From positions 310,001-374,000 of the forward strand of contig UYJD01000019.1 of assembly GCA_900618795.1 (NCBI GenBank): 64,000 bases of DNA. Direction: 5' to 3'. Position 1 is the first letter of the stretch. The number at the start of each line of letters is the position of its first letter. Below, piece after piece: positions 25,160 through 35,500 of this stretch. A program made the translations under genes and the position numbers. The stretch is from Cyanodermella asteris (lineage: Eukaryota > Ascomycota > Lecanoromycetes > Ostropales > Stictidaceae). The notes beneath the pieces are model-generated. The model saw only the letters and a list, made by a program, of their open reading frames with translations. It was not told the origin of the DNA and did no database searches.

Positions 25160-25729
25160 TTGAAGGATCGAGCTCATTCAGTCCCGGGAGCTTTAACGAA
25201 GCGTGCAGCACAGCCAGCATATGATGGCTGCAGTGAAAGGGCACAGGCTGTTGGGAGTATTTCTATACGTCGAGATTGGCGAGATGTTCGCGTATGAATT
25301 CAGCCGCAAATGATGACATGACGATCTACCTCAATTGGTGATCTATTGCTTACCAATTCCCTGCTCACGGTTCCACTATCTGAATTATCAATGCATACAG
25401 ACCACCAAAGGAGCGGTCGCTGTCGCCGCCGATACGACGACAATGTGTCAAGAAACAAGTGTCGCCTTTCAATTTATTTCCAAAGTTTCCTAGGAGAACA
25501 ATCTAGTTCCTCGAGCAATCGTTCCACCACTCACGATCCCCCCTTTCATACGTCCCACATCAAAACTTCACCCTTTCGCATCTTCCCAATCCCAATGTCG
25601 TCCCCTCGCTCTGACCCATCTTCCCAACCCACCGCCACACGCACCGACGCACCGACGACCCCTCAACTCTCCTGACCCTAACCGACCGAGCCACTCTCCC
25701 TCGGTTCCTCCCCAACATCCGTCCTCTCT
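25160..25729. other. Intergenic, possible decayed 5' part of the neighbouring pseudogene
   Basis: Sedolisin 3' UTR, then sequence leading into the alcohol dehydrogenase pseudogene. An ATG at 25594 opens a 27-codon frame that could be what is left of its N-terminus. Nothing else is seen. Confidence 0.4.
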
Positions 25730-26735
25730 GTGCATCCGCGCCGTGACCCTCAACTACGAGGACGTAAACATTGCCCACGGCCTCGACCCGTGGCCCGTCC
25801 TCCCCAACGGCGCAATCTGCAACGACGCGGCGGGCGAAGGTGGTTGCCGTTCGGAGACCAAGTTTAGCAGTTGAAAGTGGGGCGATGGGGCGGGGCCCCA
25901 TTATCGATTTGGAGAATCTGACGGGACGGGAGAGAGGGAGGTGGGGGGGCGTGTGTGCCTTGTGCGGGCGTTACGGCTTGGAGTGCGTTGAAGGGTGTTG
26001 GGATGGGGAGCGGTATCCTGATTCAAGGTAAGTTCGGGGAGCCTGATCGTGACTTCAACAATATCGCGCTGCCGACTCGCATCCATGTCTACCGTGTCTG
26101 AAGCTAAAGTTTTCTCTTAAAACTAGTGGCGTGGCCATGTTCGCCTTGAAGCTCGCTCGCGCATCTGGCTTGCGCATCTGGCTTGCGCATCATTCTCAGC
26201 TCGTCTGGCAACGAGAAGTTGGACACCATCTGCAAGCAATTTTCCGAACCGCCGGTCCTGACGGTCAATTATGCGCAGAATCGAAATTAGCATGAGAGGT
26301 TTCTGGAGCTCACGGACGGCGTCGGGGTGGATTTTGTGGTGAAGAACGGTGGGCCGGGCACGTTGCTCCAGAGCTTGAAATGTACGATGCGGAGAAGAGT
26401 TGTGAGTCAGGTTGGATATTTGGATCGGAAGAGTTCTGAGAGTATTGATGAATTGTTGTCGACTTTGATTGACAGGAGAATCAATCTGAGGTGAGCTGAA
26501 CAGAGCTGGCTGAAATACGACATTTGCTAGAGAATGATTGACGGATTGAAATTGTAAGGGGATTAATGCCGGATCAAAGCTTGACATGGACGATCTTTGG
26601 GCTGTATTGACGACTAACAAGGTCAGGTTGAACGACATCATCGATTGTATATGGGACTTTGCGAAGGCGGGGGAAGCATTGCAATATCTGTGGGATAGCA
26701 AGCAGGTCGGGAAGGTTGTAATCAAAATTCCTTGA
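25730..26735 (+). pseudogene. Broken zinc-type alcohol dehydrogenase / quinone oxidoreductase gene
   Basis: Relic of a medium-chain dehydrogenase/reductase. Three frames carry successive family motifs: an N-terminal GroES-like piece (IRAVTLNYEDVNIAHG, then PWPVLPNGAICNDAAGE) from about 25734, the mid-domain signature PCAGVTAWSALKGVG..GILIQG at about 25954-26027, and the Rossmann part GGVAMFALKLARASG from 26127, ending with GKVVIKIP and TGA at 26733. Two ordinary introns are still visible (26028-26126 and about 26491-26558). Damage: small frame changes near 25836-25860, a 13-bp tandem duplication at 26161-26186 (gcatctggcttgc twice) that shifts frame in the Rossmann fold, and an in-frame TAG at 26288-26290 where relatives often have Trp (DWHE). 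The good motif preservation suggests fairly recent loss. It lies between an intact protease and an intact hydrolase. Confidence 0.85.
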
Positions 26736-27281
26736 GCTGAGATCTTGTACAGCTCTATCGCTTCGGCTTGCATAACAAGACAATGATATTAAACTCCTTG
26801 CAGACCTTTAGGATCTGCTCTTGTACTCAATCAATATGTGTGACACGGGCATTGGCCCCACGTATATGTGAAGTCGGAACCCACAACGCTGTCGAAAACC
26901 TCAGACATGTCAGGGCAGCGCCACAAGGCGAACTTCGCCGGTTCTGTTACAGAACGGACATCGACGGGCGTTCCAAGAGCTTAGCAATCTCGTTCTAGAG
27001 CAACAAGACCGGACTAAGGCACAGACGACGTTGAGGTGTGAAATTCTTCTCCGCATTTGGTCTTGACGCCGACGTCGTGCCGCAAACCAGCTACGAAACA
27101 TAAACTTCGGCTTCGGTATTCGGCGTAATTGTGACGCCGGTTTACCAGCCTAGGGATCTTGGGATTAATCACGTTCAATCAACACAATGATGGCTGGCCT
27201 CGTGGCTTCTGGAGCCACCGCAACAACCACCGAGCCGAAGGGTGACCTGAACAACGAATATACTTGTCTGTTTATTTCACA
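26736..27281. other. Intergenic
   Basis: 3' flank of the dehydrogenase relic and promoter of the alpha/beta hydrolase gene. No gene or repeat seen. Confidence 0.45.
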
Positions 27282-28281
27282 ATGCCAGTCCTCAACCACG
27301 AGAAGATCGACGATAGTCGCTGGGAATCGCGTCGATACCTGATATCTGGAAAGCCGAGTACAGCGTCCGAGGTGTCCATCTTCACCATCACATGCTCTCC
27401 ACTTGGCCACACGAAGACAAAAGGCCATATACTCCTGATTCATGGCTACCCGCAGACCTCATATCAGTTTCGACGAGTTATCACACCTCTATCTGACGCC
27501 GGCTACAATGTGATCGTTCCAGGTACGTAATATGTCACCAGCTTATATGGACCGCAAATTGATATGTCATGCAGACTACCGCGGGGCAGGATTCAGCTCG
27601 AAACCCCGAAACGGTTACGACAAAGCCACCATGGCCAGCGACATCCACACCCTCGCCACCGAGCACCTCGGCATAAGTGAGAAAGTCCACGTCGTCGGCC
27701 ACGACATCGGCGGCATGGTCGCCCACGCTTACGCCTCCCGGTACCCCGACTCGACCGCCAGCCTGACCTGGGGCGAGTCCGTCCTCCCGGGGACCAAAGG
27801 CTACGAAACCTGCCTGCGCGAAGAATTCTACGACGGCATCTGGCACTTTGCATTCCACTGGCAGACTGACGTGCCGGAGATGCTCGTTACCGGCCGCGAG
27901 CGACAGTATATCAGGATGTTCTTCGATAGGTTCGCCAAGCAGCCGACGGCGATTACCGAGACGGATACGGACCACCATGCGAAGATGTTTGAGCAGCCGG
28001 GCGCGCTGAGGGCTGGGTTTGATGTTTATAGGGGCCTTCATCAGGATGCCGACGATAATCGGGAGTGGGTCGCAAAGCATGGCAAGTGTCCGGTTCCGTG
28101 CTTGACTTTGAATGGCGAGGGAAGCTTTGCGGCTTCGATTGCGGAGGGGCAGGCGAGGGAGCTGTATGAGAGTGTGGCGATGAAGGAGGTCCAGGGAAGT
28201 GGCCATTGGATCGCGGAGGAGAATCCTGCCGACTTTGTGAAGGGCGTGCTGGAATGGGCTGGGAAGCATGGTGGTCAGTGA
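27282..28281 (+). CDS. Epoxide hydrolase / haloacid dehalogenase-like alpha/beta hydrolase
   Basis: Alpha/beta-hydrolase of the Asp-nucleophile group, acting on small epoxides or haloacetate-like substrates; the real substrate is unknown. Exons are 27282-27522 and 27575-28281 with a 52-nt intron (gtacgt..gcag), giving 315 residues. An in-frame ATG 18 nt upstream (27264) is an alternative start. The oxyanion-hole motif is LLIHGYPQTSYQFR (about residues 50-63), followed by DYRGAGFSSKP. The nucleophile elbow is VVGHDIGG with D124, and the cap contains FHWQTDVPEML. The catalytic His is H291 in GSGHWIAEENP. The usual acidic partner position (LTLNGEGS) carries Glu and Gly rather than a clear Asp, so the third member is uncertain. 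No signal peptide is seen, so it is probably cytosolic. Neighbours do not form an obvious pathway with it. Confidence 0.9.
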
Positions 28282-29204
28282 GTACGGTAACTTCAGAATC
28301 ACAGTCGTCCATCTTGGAGTCCTGGTATCGGCTGCTCAACACAAATTGCCAACGTAGCACATCTGGCCTGCTGAAGAATCAGCCCGGCAAGCGCCGCAAA
28401 AGCCACGACATTGGAAATCCGGCTCACTCGTCTCTTCATGAGTGATCAGGTGCGTTCAAAACCCTAGAAACGGGCTGCGATTGAATATTTTTCAGCCGTT
28501 CGATCTTGGCAAGCAACATGGCTGAAACGCTGAAACCACAAGTTACTATTTCTCCAGAGATCTTGCCGATCAGCATATAATGAGATCAAGTTGGAGCCGC
28601 CTGTGTCCAAACCTTCTTTCTGGTCTCGCGTGTCGACATGTCTTGTACTCGAATGTTAAGCTCGGACGCTACTGTATCACTGGCTGAAATGTTCACCTTC
28701 GGGAATCAGCGCGGACCTGGGTTCAGCCGCACGTCCTGCTTGCTCCTCCCAGACGCAACCCACCCTCAGCCATCGCAGATGTCTGCTACTCTTCAGCCTT
28801 GCTCCTCTGTGTGTAGGTGGCGCTCCGAAGCGCTTGCTCTGGATATCTTGTACTCTCAAGGTAGCATGAACAAGTCCTGCATCTCAAACTCCACCCGTCG
28901 TTGGCGGCTGATTTTAACACCGGCTGATGTTTTCCACCATCTGGAATCAGCTCGGAAGCAGCATGCAACGTCCGTCGTCTGTAGGGGATCTTGGCCGTGG
29001 CTCTGAGCTGATAAACACATTTTGATGAAGCCGCGAGAAACCTGCCAACTTAGTATAAAAAGCGTCTCTCCTTTCCATCCCTATTATGATGATCATACAC
29101 GCTGTGAACTCTCAGACTCTCGTTTATTTCCAATTCTGGTAGCACGGGCTGCTTTTCATACTTTTCATTCTCCTTACACTCATTTTCTCACAAAACAATC
29201 AATC
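28282..29204. other. Intergenic with promoter of the secreted aerolysin-like gene
   Basis: The left part is the hydrolase 3' flank. A 122-codon plus-strand frame at 28638-29006 has no domain and is Cys/Ser-rich; I do not accept it. The right part holds a TATA-like box and a pyrimidine-rich leader before the ATG at 29205. Confidence 0.5.
29054..29060 (+). promoter_or_regulatory. TATA-like box (TATAAAA)
   Basis: TATAAAA 145 bp upstream of the ATG at 29205, followed about 30 bp later by CT-rich sequence suited to a transcription start. Sharp TATA promoters in fungi often belong to strongly induced genes. The link to this gene is inference from position. Confidence 0.5.
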
Positions 29205-30432
29205 ATGCACTTCGCCAAATCTGCTCTTGCTGCTCTCGTCTCGGTCCTCTACATCGCTGGCGGTGTACGTGCCGATGACTGCGATGACGGCCCTTTCGAT
29301 TCCCACCGCTACATGGGCTACCCCGGTAGACCGACACACTTCTGCGATACCAAGTGGAAGTCAGGCGCCGTCGTGACCGGTATGGAAGTGTGGGCCACCG
29401 CCTGGCAGATCAAGGGTATCAGACTCGAGTTCTCCGACACGACCGAAGCCATGCAGGGTCAAAAGGATGGCGACCGCCACGATATCATTCGTTGGGATGC
29501 CAAGGACAAACTGACCGCGCTCAAGCTTGCGGTCAACTATGCTGGCGATGCGCTTGGTCTTGTGCACGTCGAGGTCAATGGCAAGACTCTGGACGTTCGT
29601 TCCGACACGGGCAGCTTCGATGGAGACAGCTTTGATGTCGCTTCTGGGTACCTGCTGGGCCACTCGGGTGACGGGGGCGCTATGATCACAAACTGGACTC
29701 CTCTTTTCATGGGCATCTCGACTGGCAAAGCTGAGATTGTCGACATCAAGTTCGACGACGACCTGGATACGATCAACAAGCAACAGAAGTAAGTGTCGTC
29801 GCCATTTGATGGAAGCAACCTCGAGACTGACGCACTAAAGGGGCATCGAACACGCGACCTTGGTTGAGCTCTACATCAAGAACAGCAGCCCCGTCACAAA
29901 CACAACCGACAACGACCAAGGCTGGGAATTCGACGGCCAACACGAAGTCAAATTTTCCTCCACCTTCTCCTCCACCACCGAACAAGTCTTCAGTATGTCC
30001 GAAGCCTTCACCATCGGCGCCAAAATCGGCATCCCCGAAGTCGCCGACGTTGAAGTTTCCTCGACAACCACGTTCGGCTTCCAAATGTCGCAGAGCTCGA
30101 CGTCTGAATTTGGCAAGGAATACACTATGACCGTCGGTGATAAACAGAGCTCGCTCGACGGTGGCTCGAGGCTCAAGCCGGGCCACGCGCTGTACTGTAC
30201 CACAACCGCCGTTTCGGGGACCTACGATGGCGGATACAAGTCTACGGTCAGGATCACGGTCAAGGGTAAGCAGTATGACTTGATCCAACCGGGCACGTTT
30301 GAGGGCGTTTCGTGGATTCATGGGTCGACTGATTGTAAGGATATGCTCTTGAAGGATATTCCTGGTGATGCCAAGGATAGAGTCAAGGAGGCCAAGGATA
30401 CTGTCAAGCGAGCAGTGGCCTTTGTCGGGTAG
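29205..30432 (+). CDS. Secreted protein with jacalin-like and aerolysin-like domains
   Basis: Predicted secreted beta-pore-forming-fold protein. Exons are 29205-29788 and 29841-30432 with a 52-nt intron (gtaagt..aag) joining in frame, giving 391 residues. Residues 1-23 are a signal peptide (ending GGVRA). Residues about 40-190 look like a jacalin-related beta-prism lectin: repeated G-I-R-L-x-F and G-x-x-L-G-H-x-G-D-G-G type strands. Residues about 200-370 have the aerolysin/ETX-MTX2 look: long Ser/Thr-rich alternating strands, the string IGAKIGIPEVADVEVSSTTT as in natterin-like proteins, and a final membrane-facing GYKSTVRITVKG strand. A basic helix (KDRVKEAKDTVKRAV) closes the protein. The order lectin then aerolysin fold is known from animal natterin-like proteins. 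The gene looks whole. The role could be defence, competition or host interaction; that is inference. Confidence 0.8.
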
Positions 30433-32543
30433 TGGAGTGCTTGGTTGATTGCTTTTTGGAGATGTTTCATTGGCATGTGAGCGATGGCCGGGTGTCTCAG
30501 ATCACATTTCTTTCTTACGGACGGGATTTCGCAAAGAGAGTCCGTTCCGACTTGGCGGTGTCAGGTATGGAGGAGGGTATTCGGGTGTCTCTCGAGCCTC
30601 TACAGCCAGTTTCAAGGATTCGAGTCCGGACAATAAATGCCTCTCATTTGTCTCATTGCCCAATTGGAAACTCGTACCGGTGCTGGCGTCAAGACCGAAG
30701 GTCCTCATGCTCGCGTTTGTCTGTTACGACGCTCGTGAACGAGGAAAAAAAGGAGAAGCCAATCATAGACTGTCGCCTCGGGAACCTGGCCTGGTTGAAT
30801 TGACATGAGCTTTCATTGTATTTCCGCCAAGGTAATACATTTATTTGTATCTGCAGCGATTCAGTTCAAGTCGGCCAACATCGGTAATCACCACCGACCC
30901 GGTGGAACGAGGTCTCTGCCGGGGTCCTGCCTGCTTCGACATCTGCCTCATGCCATATAGCTGTTGAAGTCACGATGTCGCTAACTTTCTGCATACGTGC
31001 TTCAATACTTGCCTGGGTACTTGCCAAGGTGCTTGGCTACCGGTCTTGTTTCCTGCCGCCTTGCCAGCAAGTACCTACTAAGTAGAGAAACCGCCCTACG
31101 TAAGCAGGCGTTCGACATGCATCAATACGTGCCGTCTCGTGCACCAGCTGTCGCAGCTCTCACTTGCTCAAACCAGACACTTCGAAGTCGGAAGACCCGA
31201 CAGCTGTTTCCGATGTGGTCGGTCTTGATCTGTGACATTTGAAACCAAATCGGTTATGACCTCAGAAGCGTTCGAGCAATAAAAGAGGGTTCCCGCGATT
31301 GTGGAAAGCTTCCGTCGTTTGGGCGTACGTATCGTCAAGCACTCCGAATTTTGCTCTATTGACTACGAGGATAGCTCCGACTTTGATGGCTTTGCAGACG
31401 GTCGGAGATGAGCGATGACGACCCTAGTCAATTGAGGCGGCGACTGCCGAGCAACAGCCCCATCTCCTTCCAGCGGTCCTGAGCGGTGTCTTGGACAAGT
31501 ATCAGAAGCATCGCGAAGATGGGGTGCAACAAGCGCTGATCCGCCCACGATTACGTCCAGAAGCTCCCTGTCGGCCCAACCGCCCCGATCCTGCAAGATG
31601 GTGGAGATTTGGATCAGATCGCGCGGCTAGATGTGTGCAATTTCACATGATTGGTGGTGTTTATGCCGGACAGCTGTCGGCGAACCGCTCGACTTGACCG
31701 AATCGAGCTGACTGTAGTCTGCTTTCGCTCTAGCCCTCAAGACCTTCAGCTCTCCAACGCCTTTCCTCTGCACGCCACGTCTGCACACTCCACCAGCTTC
31801 ATGCTCATAGGTTTGTAAACCCCGCCCTTATCGGAAAACATTGCTCATGCTCGCCAGAATTGACTTTGGCGCTGTCTCATCGTGCAGCGAGCTCGACCAC
31901 GGCTTCCGACGAGCTTGCAGAAGTGCGTTCTTGCTGATCGACTGTCCCAACAGCTCTCCTACGTCGCCGGACGGCTTTGCGATCGCTTTGTGTAGCGTTC
32001 ATCGGAGCGCGCGCAAGCAGTCGTGAGAATGATGAAATGTGATTGCAGTGCAATTGAGCTGCCCGGCTGTCGGCTCTCTGCGTTTTTGACCATGTCGCAT
32101 TCTGTACTTTCTCTAGCTTGCAAAAATGAGCTCTTTGCTGTGGAGCTTGCTGGTGCTGCCTGATCAGAACTGTTTTGTGCTCGCCAGCCTCGCGAGACAT
32201 GCCATCTTGTCCAGTCTAGGCTTGACGCCATCAACCCTGGGATGCACAAGCGAGGTGTGACACTCGTGATTGGTGTGTATTCACTCGAGCTCGTTCGGAT
32301 GAGCATTCTTGGCTCCGTTACTCTGCATTGGCTATTTGTTCATGTCGATCTAAAGCTTGCGAGCCGGGATATAGTAGTCGATAAGCTGCAGGGCTTGCTC
32401 TCCCATGTCTCTCCTCTACTTGTGATTCCGCCTTTTCATCCCTTCTCGAGGCGTTAGAGCTTGTGTCGAGGTAAGCGACCGAGCAGAGGAGAAGCTGTCG
32501 TCTGCTGTCATTGTGCTCGAAGTCAGAGAGCACTGCCGGCGAG
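30433..32543. other. Intergenic with long pyrimidine-rich leader of the giant gene
   Basis: No accepted gene. It contains the short 12-bp-unit array at 30993-31083 (listed separately). From about 31730 on, CT-rich blocks resemble fungal transcription starts and a long 5' leader for the gene at 32544. A possible upstream 5' leader intron donor (gaggtaagc near 32467) is present but cannot be tested from sequence alone. Confidence 0.45.
30993..31083. repeat. Degenerate 12-bp minisatellite, copy 1
   Basis: Four or so 12-bp units of the type ATACTTGCCTGG, GTACTTGCCAAG, GTGCTTGGCTAC, followed by an inverted fragment (AGCAAGTACCTACTAAGTA). It matches the arrays at 57.1 and 62.3 kb in unit length and in the RTACTTRSCTRG core. 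Confidence 0.65.
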
Positions 32544-35500
32544 ATGGCGGCCATTTATGAATACTTCAGCAAATATGCAGCGGGGTCGCCCGCTGTTGCT
32601 GTTGTATCTCAGTTCAGCGATGGGCAGGTACGTGATGATTTTAATGCACGAATACATCTGCTCGAATACACGAGAAAGATGTCCTTGTCGCAACGCAATA
32701 TTGGGAATCGGTCACCGATTGGCTTTGTGCCCTTCGGATACCTCAAGCATGGAGCTAACATCTACTTCTCCTACAGATTCAGGTTACTGCCCAGGCAACA
32801 TATGCTGCTCCCGCTGCCATTCAAACCTACGTCGAAGGGCTCGCCGCAAACCCTACTGTGTCCCGCGCCCTTGAAGACATCGCGACAAACACAGTGCTGA
32901 AAGCTGCGGTCGCTTCCTACCACTCCTTCAAAACAGGTGGCGCCTTTCAGCCAGATGGTTGGCGGACTGAAGTCAGCGGAGCCGTTGCTAATATCCTTGC
33001 CACCGAACCAGCCGGTTTCCGACAGATAATAACCAGTGTCAACAATGCCATCGAATCTATAGAAAGGCAGACCACCACAGCTGCTGCTGCTCTCGCGTCC
33101 CAATCTTCGGCTACATCTACGTCCAACGTAAATGGTACTGCTACAACCGGACACGGCGGTGGCCTCAGCGAAGGTGCCAAGATTGGTATCGGCGTTGGCG
33201 TTGGCGTCGGCGTACCTATTCTCATCGCTATCATCGTCTTGATCCTGGTCTTCTGTTGCCGCAAAGGTGCCGGCTTTTTTGGCATTGGCGGCAAGAAATC
33301 TGTCGCAGCTGGTGCAGGAGCCGCCGACGGCGAAGCTGGTCAGCCCATGGCCCAGGCCGGCGGTCCCATTGCTGGTTCTTCTGGTCCATATAGTGGCACT
33401 GCTTCATCATCAGAGGCTGCCGCAGCCGGTGGTGCTACTGGCGCCGGACTCGGCTACGGAGCAGGGCAATCTGCTGGTGGAACAGGAGGCTATAATGCCA
33501 CCAATCGAGGTCTTGCTGGAAATGCGGCTTCAGGAGGTGCATCTTCTGCTGGTCAATACGGTGCTTCATCGGGCTCCGGCTCTCACGGATTGGCAGCTGC
33601 TGGAGCCGGAGCGGCTGCTGGTCTCGCCGGTGGCTACGGAGCTTCCAAAGCGGTTGCAGGCTATTCATCCGGTCAAAACGCGTCAAATACCGCCACGGCT
33701 GGTCAAAACTCTTCTAACACTGCTTACGGTCCTGGCGTCCAAGGCGACAATTCGACTGCGTATGGCTCCGGAGCTAGTGGCACAGCGTCAAATGCGTACG
33801 GTTCTGGATCTCGTGGCTTAGAAGGTGCCGCTGCTGGTGCCGCTGCTGGCCTTGCTGGCGGGTATGATGCCTCCAAGCTTGCTTCTGGCTCGTCGTCCGG
33901 TCAAACTGGGAATGCTGGAGGCTCAAGCTCTACTGCTTATGGCAACAACTCCTCTGGGACAGAAGGCATAAATTCTGGTCGCTCTGAGCTAGCCGGATCC
34001 TACACTGCTTATGGCAACGGTTCCGGCCTTGCTGGAGCACAGTCCACGACCGGTGCAGGATCCTCGGGCACGACAGGCTCTGGTGCTGATGCCTCAGAGT
34101 TGGCCGACTCTTCCACTCTGCGAACCGCTGATGGCACTCCACTTGGTCAATACTTTGCCAGTGCGGGAGTTGGGGCTGCTGCTGGCGGCCTTGCTGTTGG
34201 TGCAGTTAAGAAATCCGATGATCCGCAAGCTGCTAACAGATCCTCGGCCTCGCAATCTGCTCACGGAAACACCACGAAGCCGGATGGTGTCGATTCTTCG
34301 CTAGGACAGGGTAAGACTGCAACCGGCCCTACGACTGGCGACAATGCTATGAACTCTAGCACATCGAAGATGACAACCGGGACCACGAATGGCTCAAAAA
34401 TTGGTCAAAATGTCACCAGCTCGGCGCCGACGGACAACTCTGGTTTCTCCGACTCAGGACTATCCAAGTCTTTGGCCACTGGAGCAGCTGCAGAAACCGC
34501 CTTGGGATACGCTGGTGCGCACGCTAATTCTGGCACTGATGAAAAGAAAGGACAACCTGGAGCAATTGATTCGACCTCGAAGACCACAACGGGCCCGACT
34601 CAAGACCAGACTAAACCAGCCAACGACGCGTCCGTCGCTTCTGCCAACGAACTAAGCTCCGGCACAGCCAGATCGAAGGCTGCCAATATTGCCAAGGGAT
34701 CTGCTTTCGATGAGGATCTCGACTCTGCCAATGCTACTGGTAAGAACGCAAACGTAAACACCGGAACTCCCGTCCTTGACAGCACAACGGCATCGAAGTT
34801 CACCAACGGCTCGACTATTGGCCAAAACTCTCCGGTTCCTGGTGTTGGTACTGCTCGGAGGTCGACTGCTGGAGCAGCAAGGCTCGATGGTTCATCATCT
34901 TCTAAGACTGCGACTGCCGATTCCTCCACCGGTAAACGCGGTTCTCTCGCCGGTATTGCAGCTGGACTCGGATTTGGTGGTCTTGTTTCCTCTCTCTCAA
35001 AGAAGCGAGGCTCAAAAGCAGACACATCTGACATAGACACCTCAGATGAAGCAGGCAAAGCCACTGCCAAAGACGTACAGAGCGGCTCTTCGAAGGTTGA
35101 CTCAAAGGCAGCAAGCAACGCGAACACTAAGATCATCAATGGCGAGAAAGCACAGTCTGGAAATGCTCAAGTTTTGACTCAACCGAAAACTACCCCAGCT
35201 GACATTGGTAACACTGGCAAATCGAGAGACATTGGTCTGAACGGTGATCAGCTCAGTAGCGAGTCTAAGATCGCTGCAGGCGTTGGTGCACCTCTAGCTG
35301 AGTCTACCTACTCTACCTGGCGCTCAGAAACAGGTGACGCTCCTACAATTCCACAAGGCGCGACTACGGCCAGCTCCGGAATCTTGAACGTCAAAGACCT
35401 CGAAGAACCCGAAATTAAGAGCACTAACGCGTCCGGAGCCGATGCACAAGTCGGTGAATATCCTACGCAACAGGTCGATAGTACTTCTGCTTTGTCTCAG

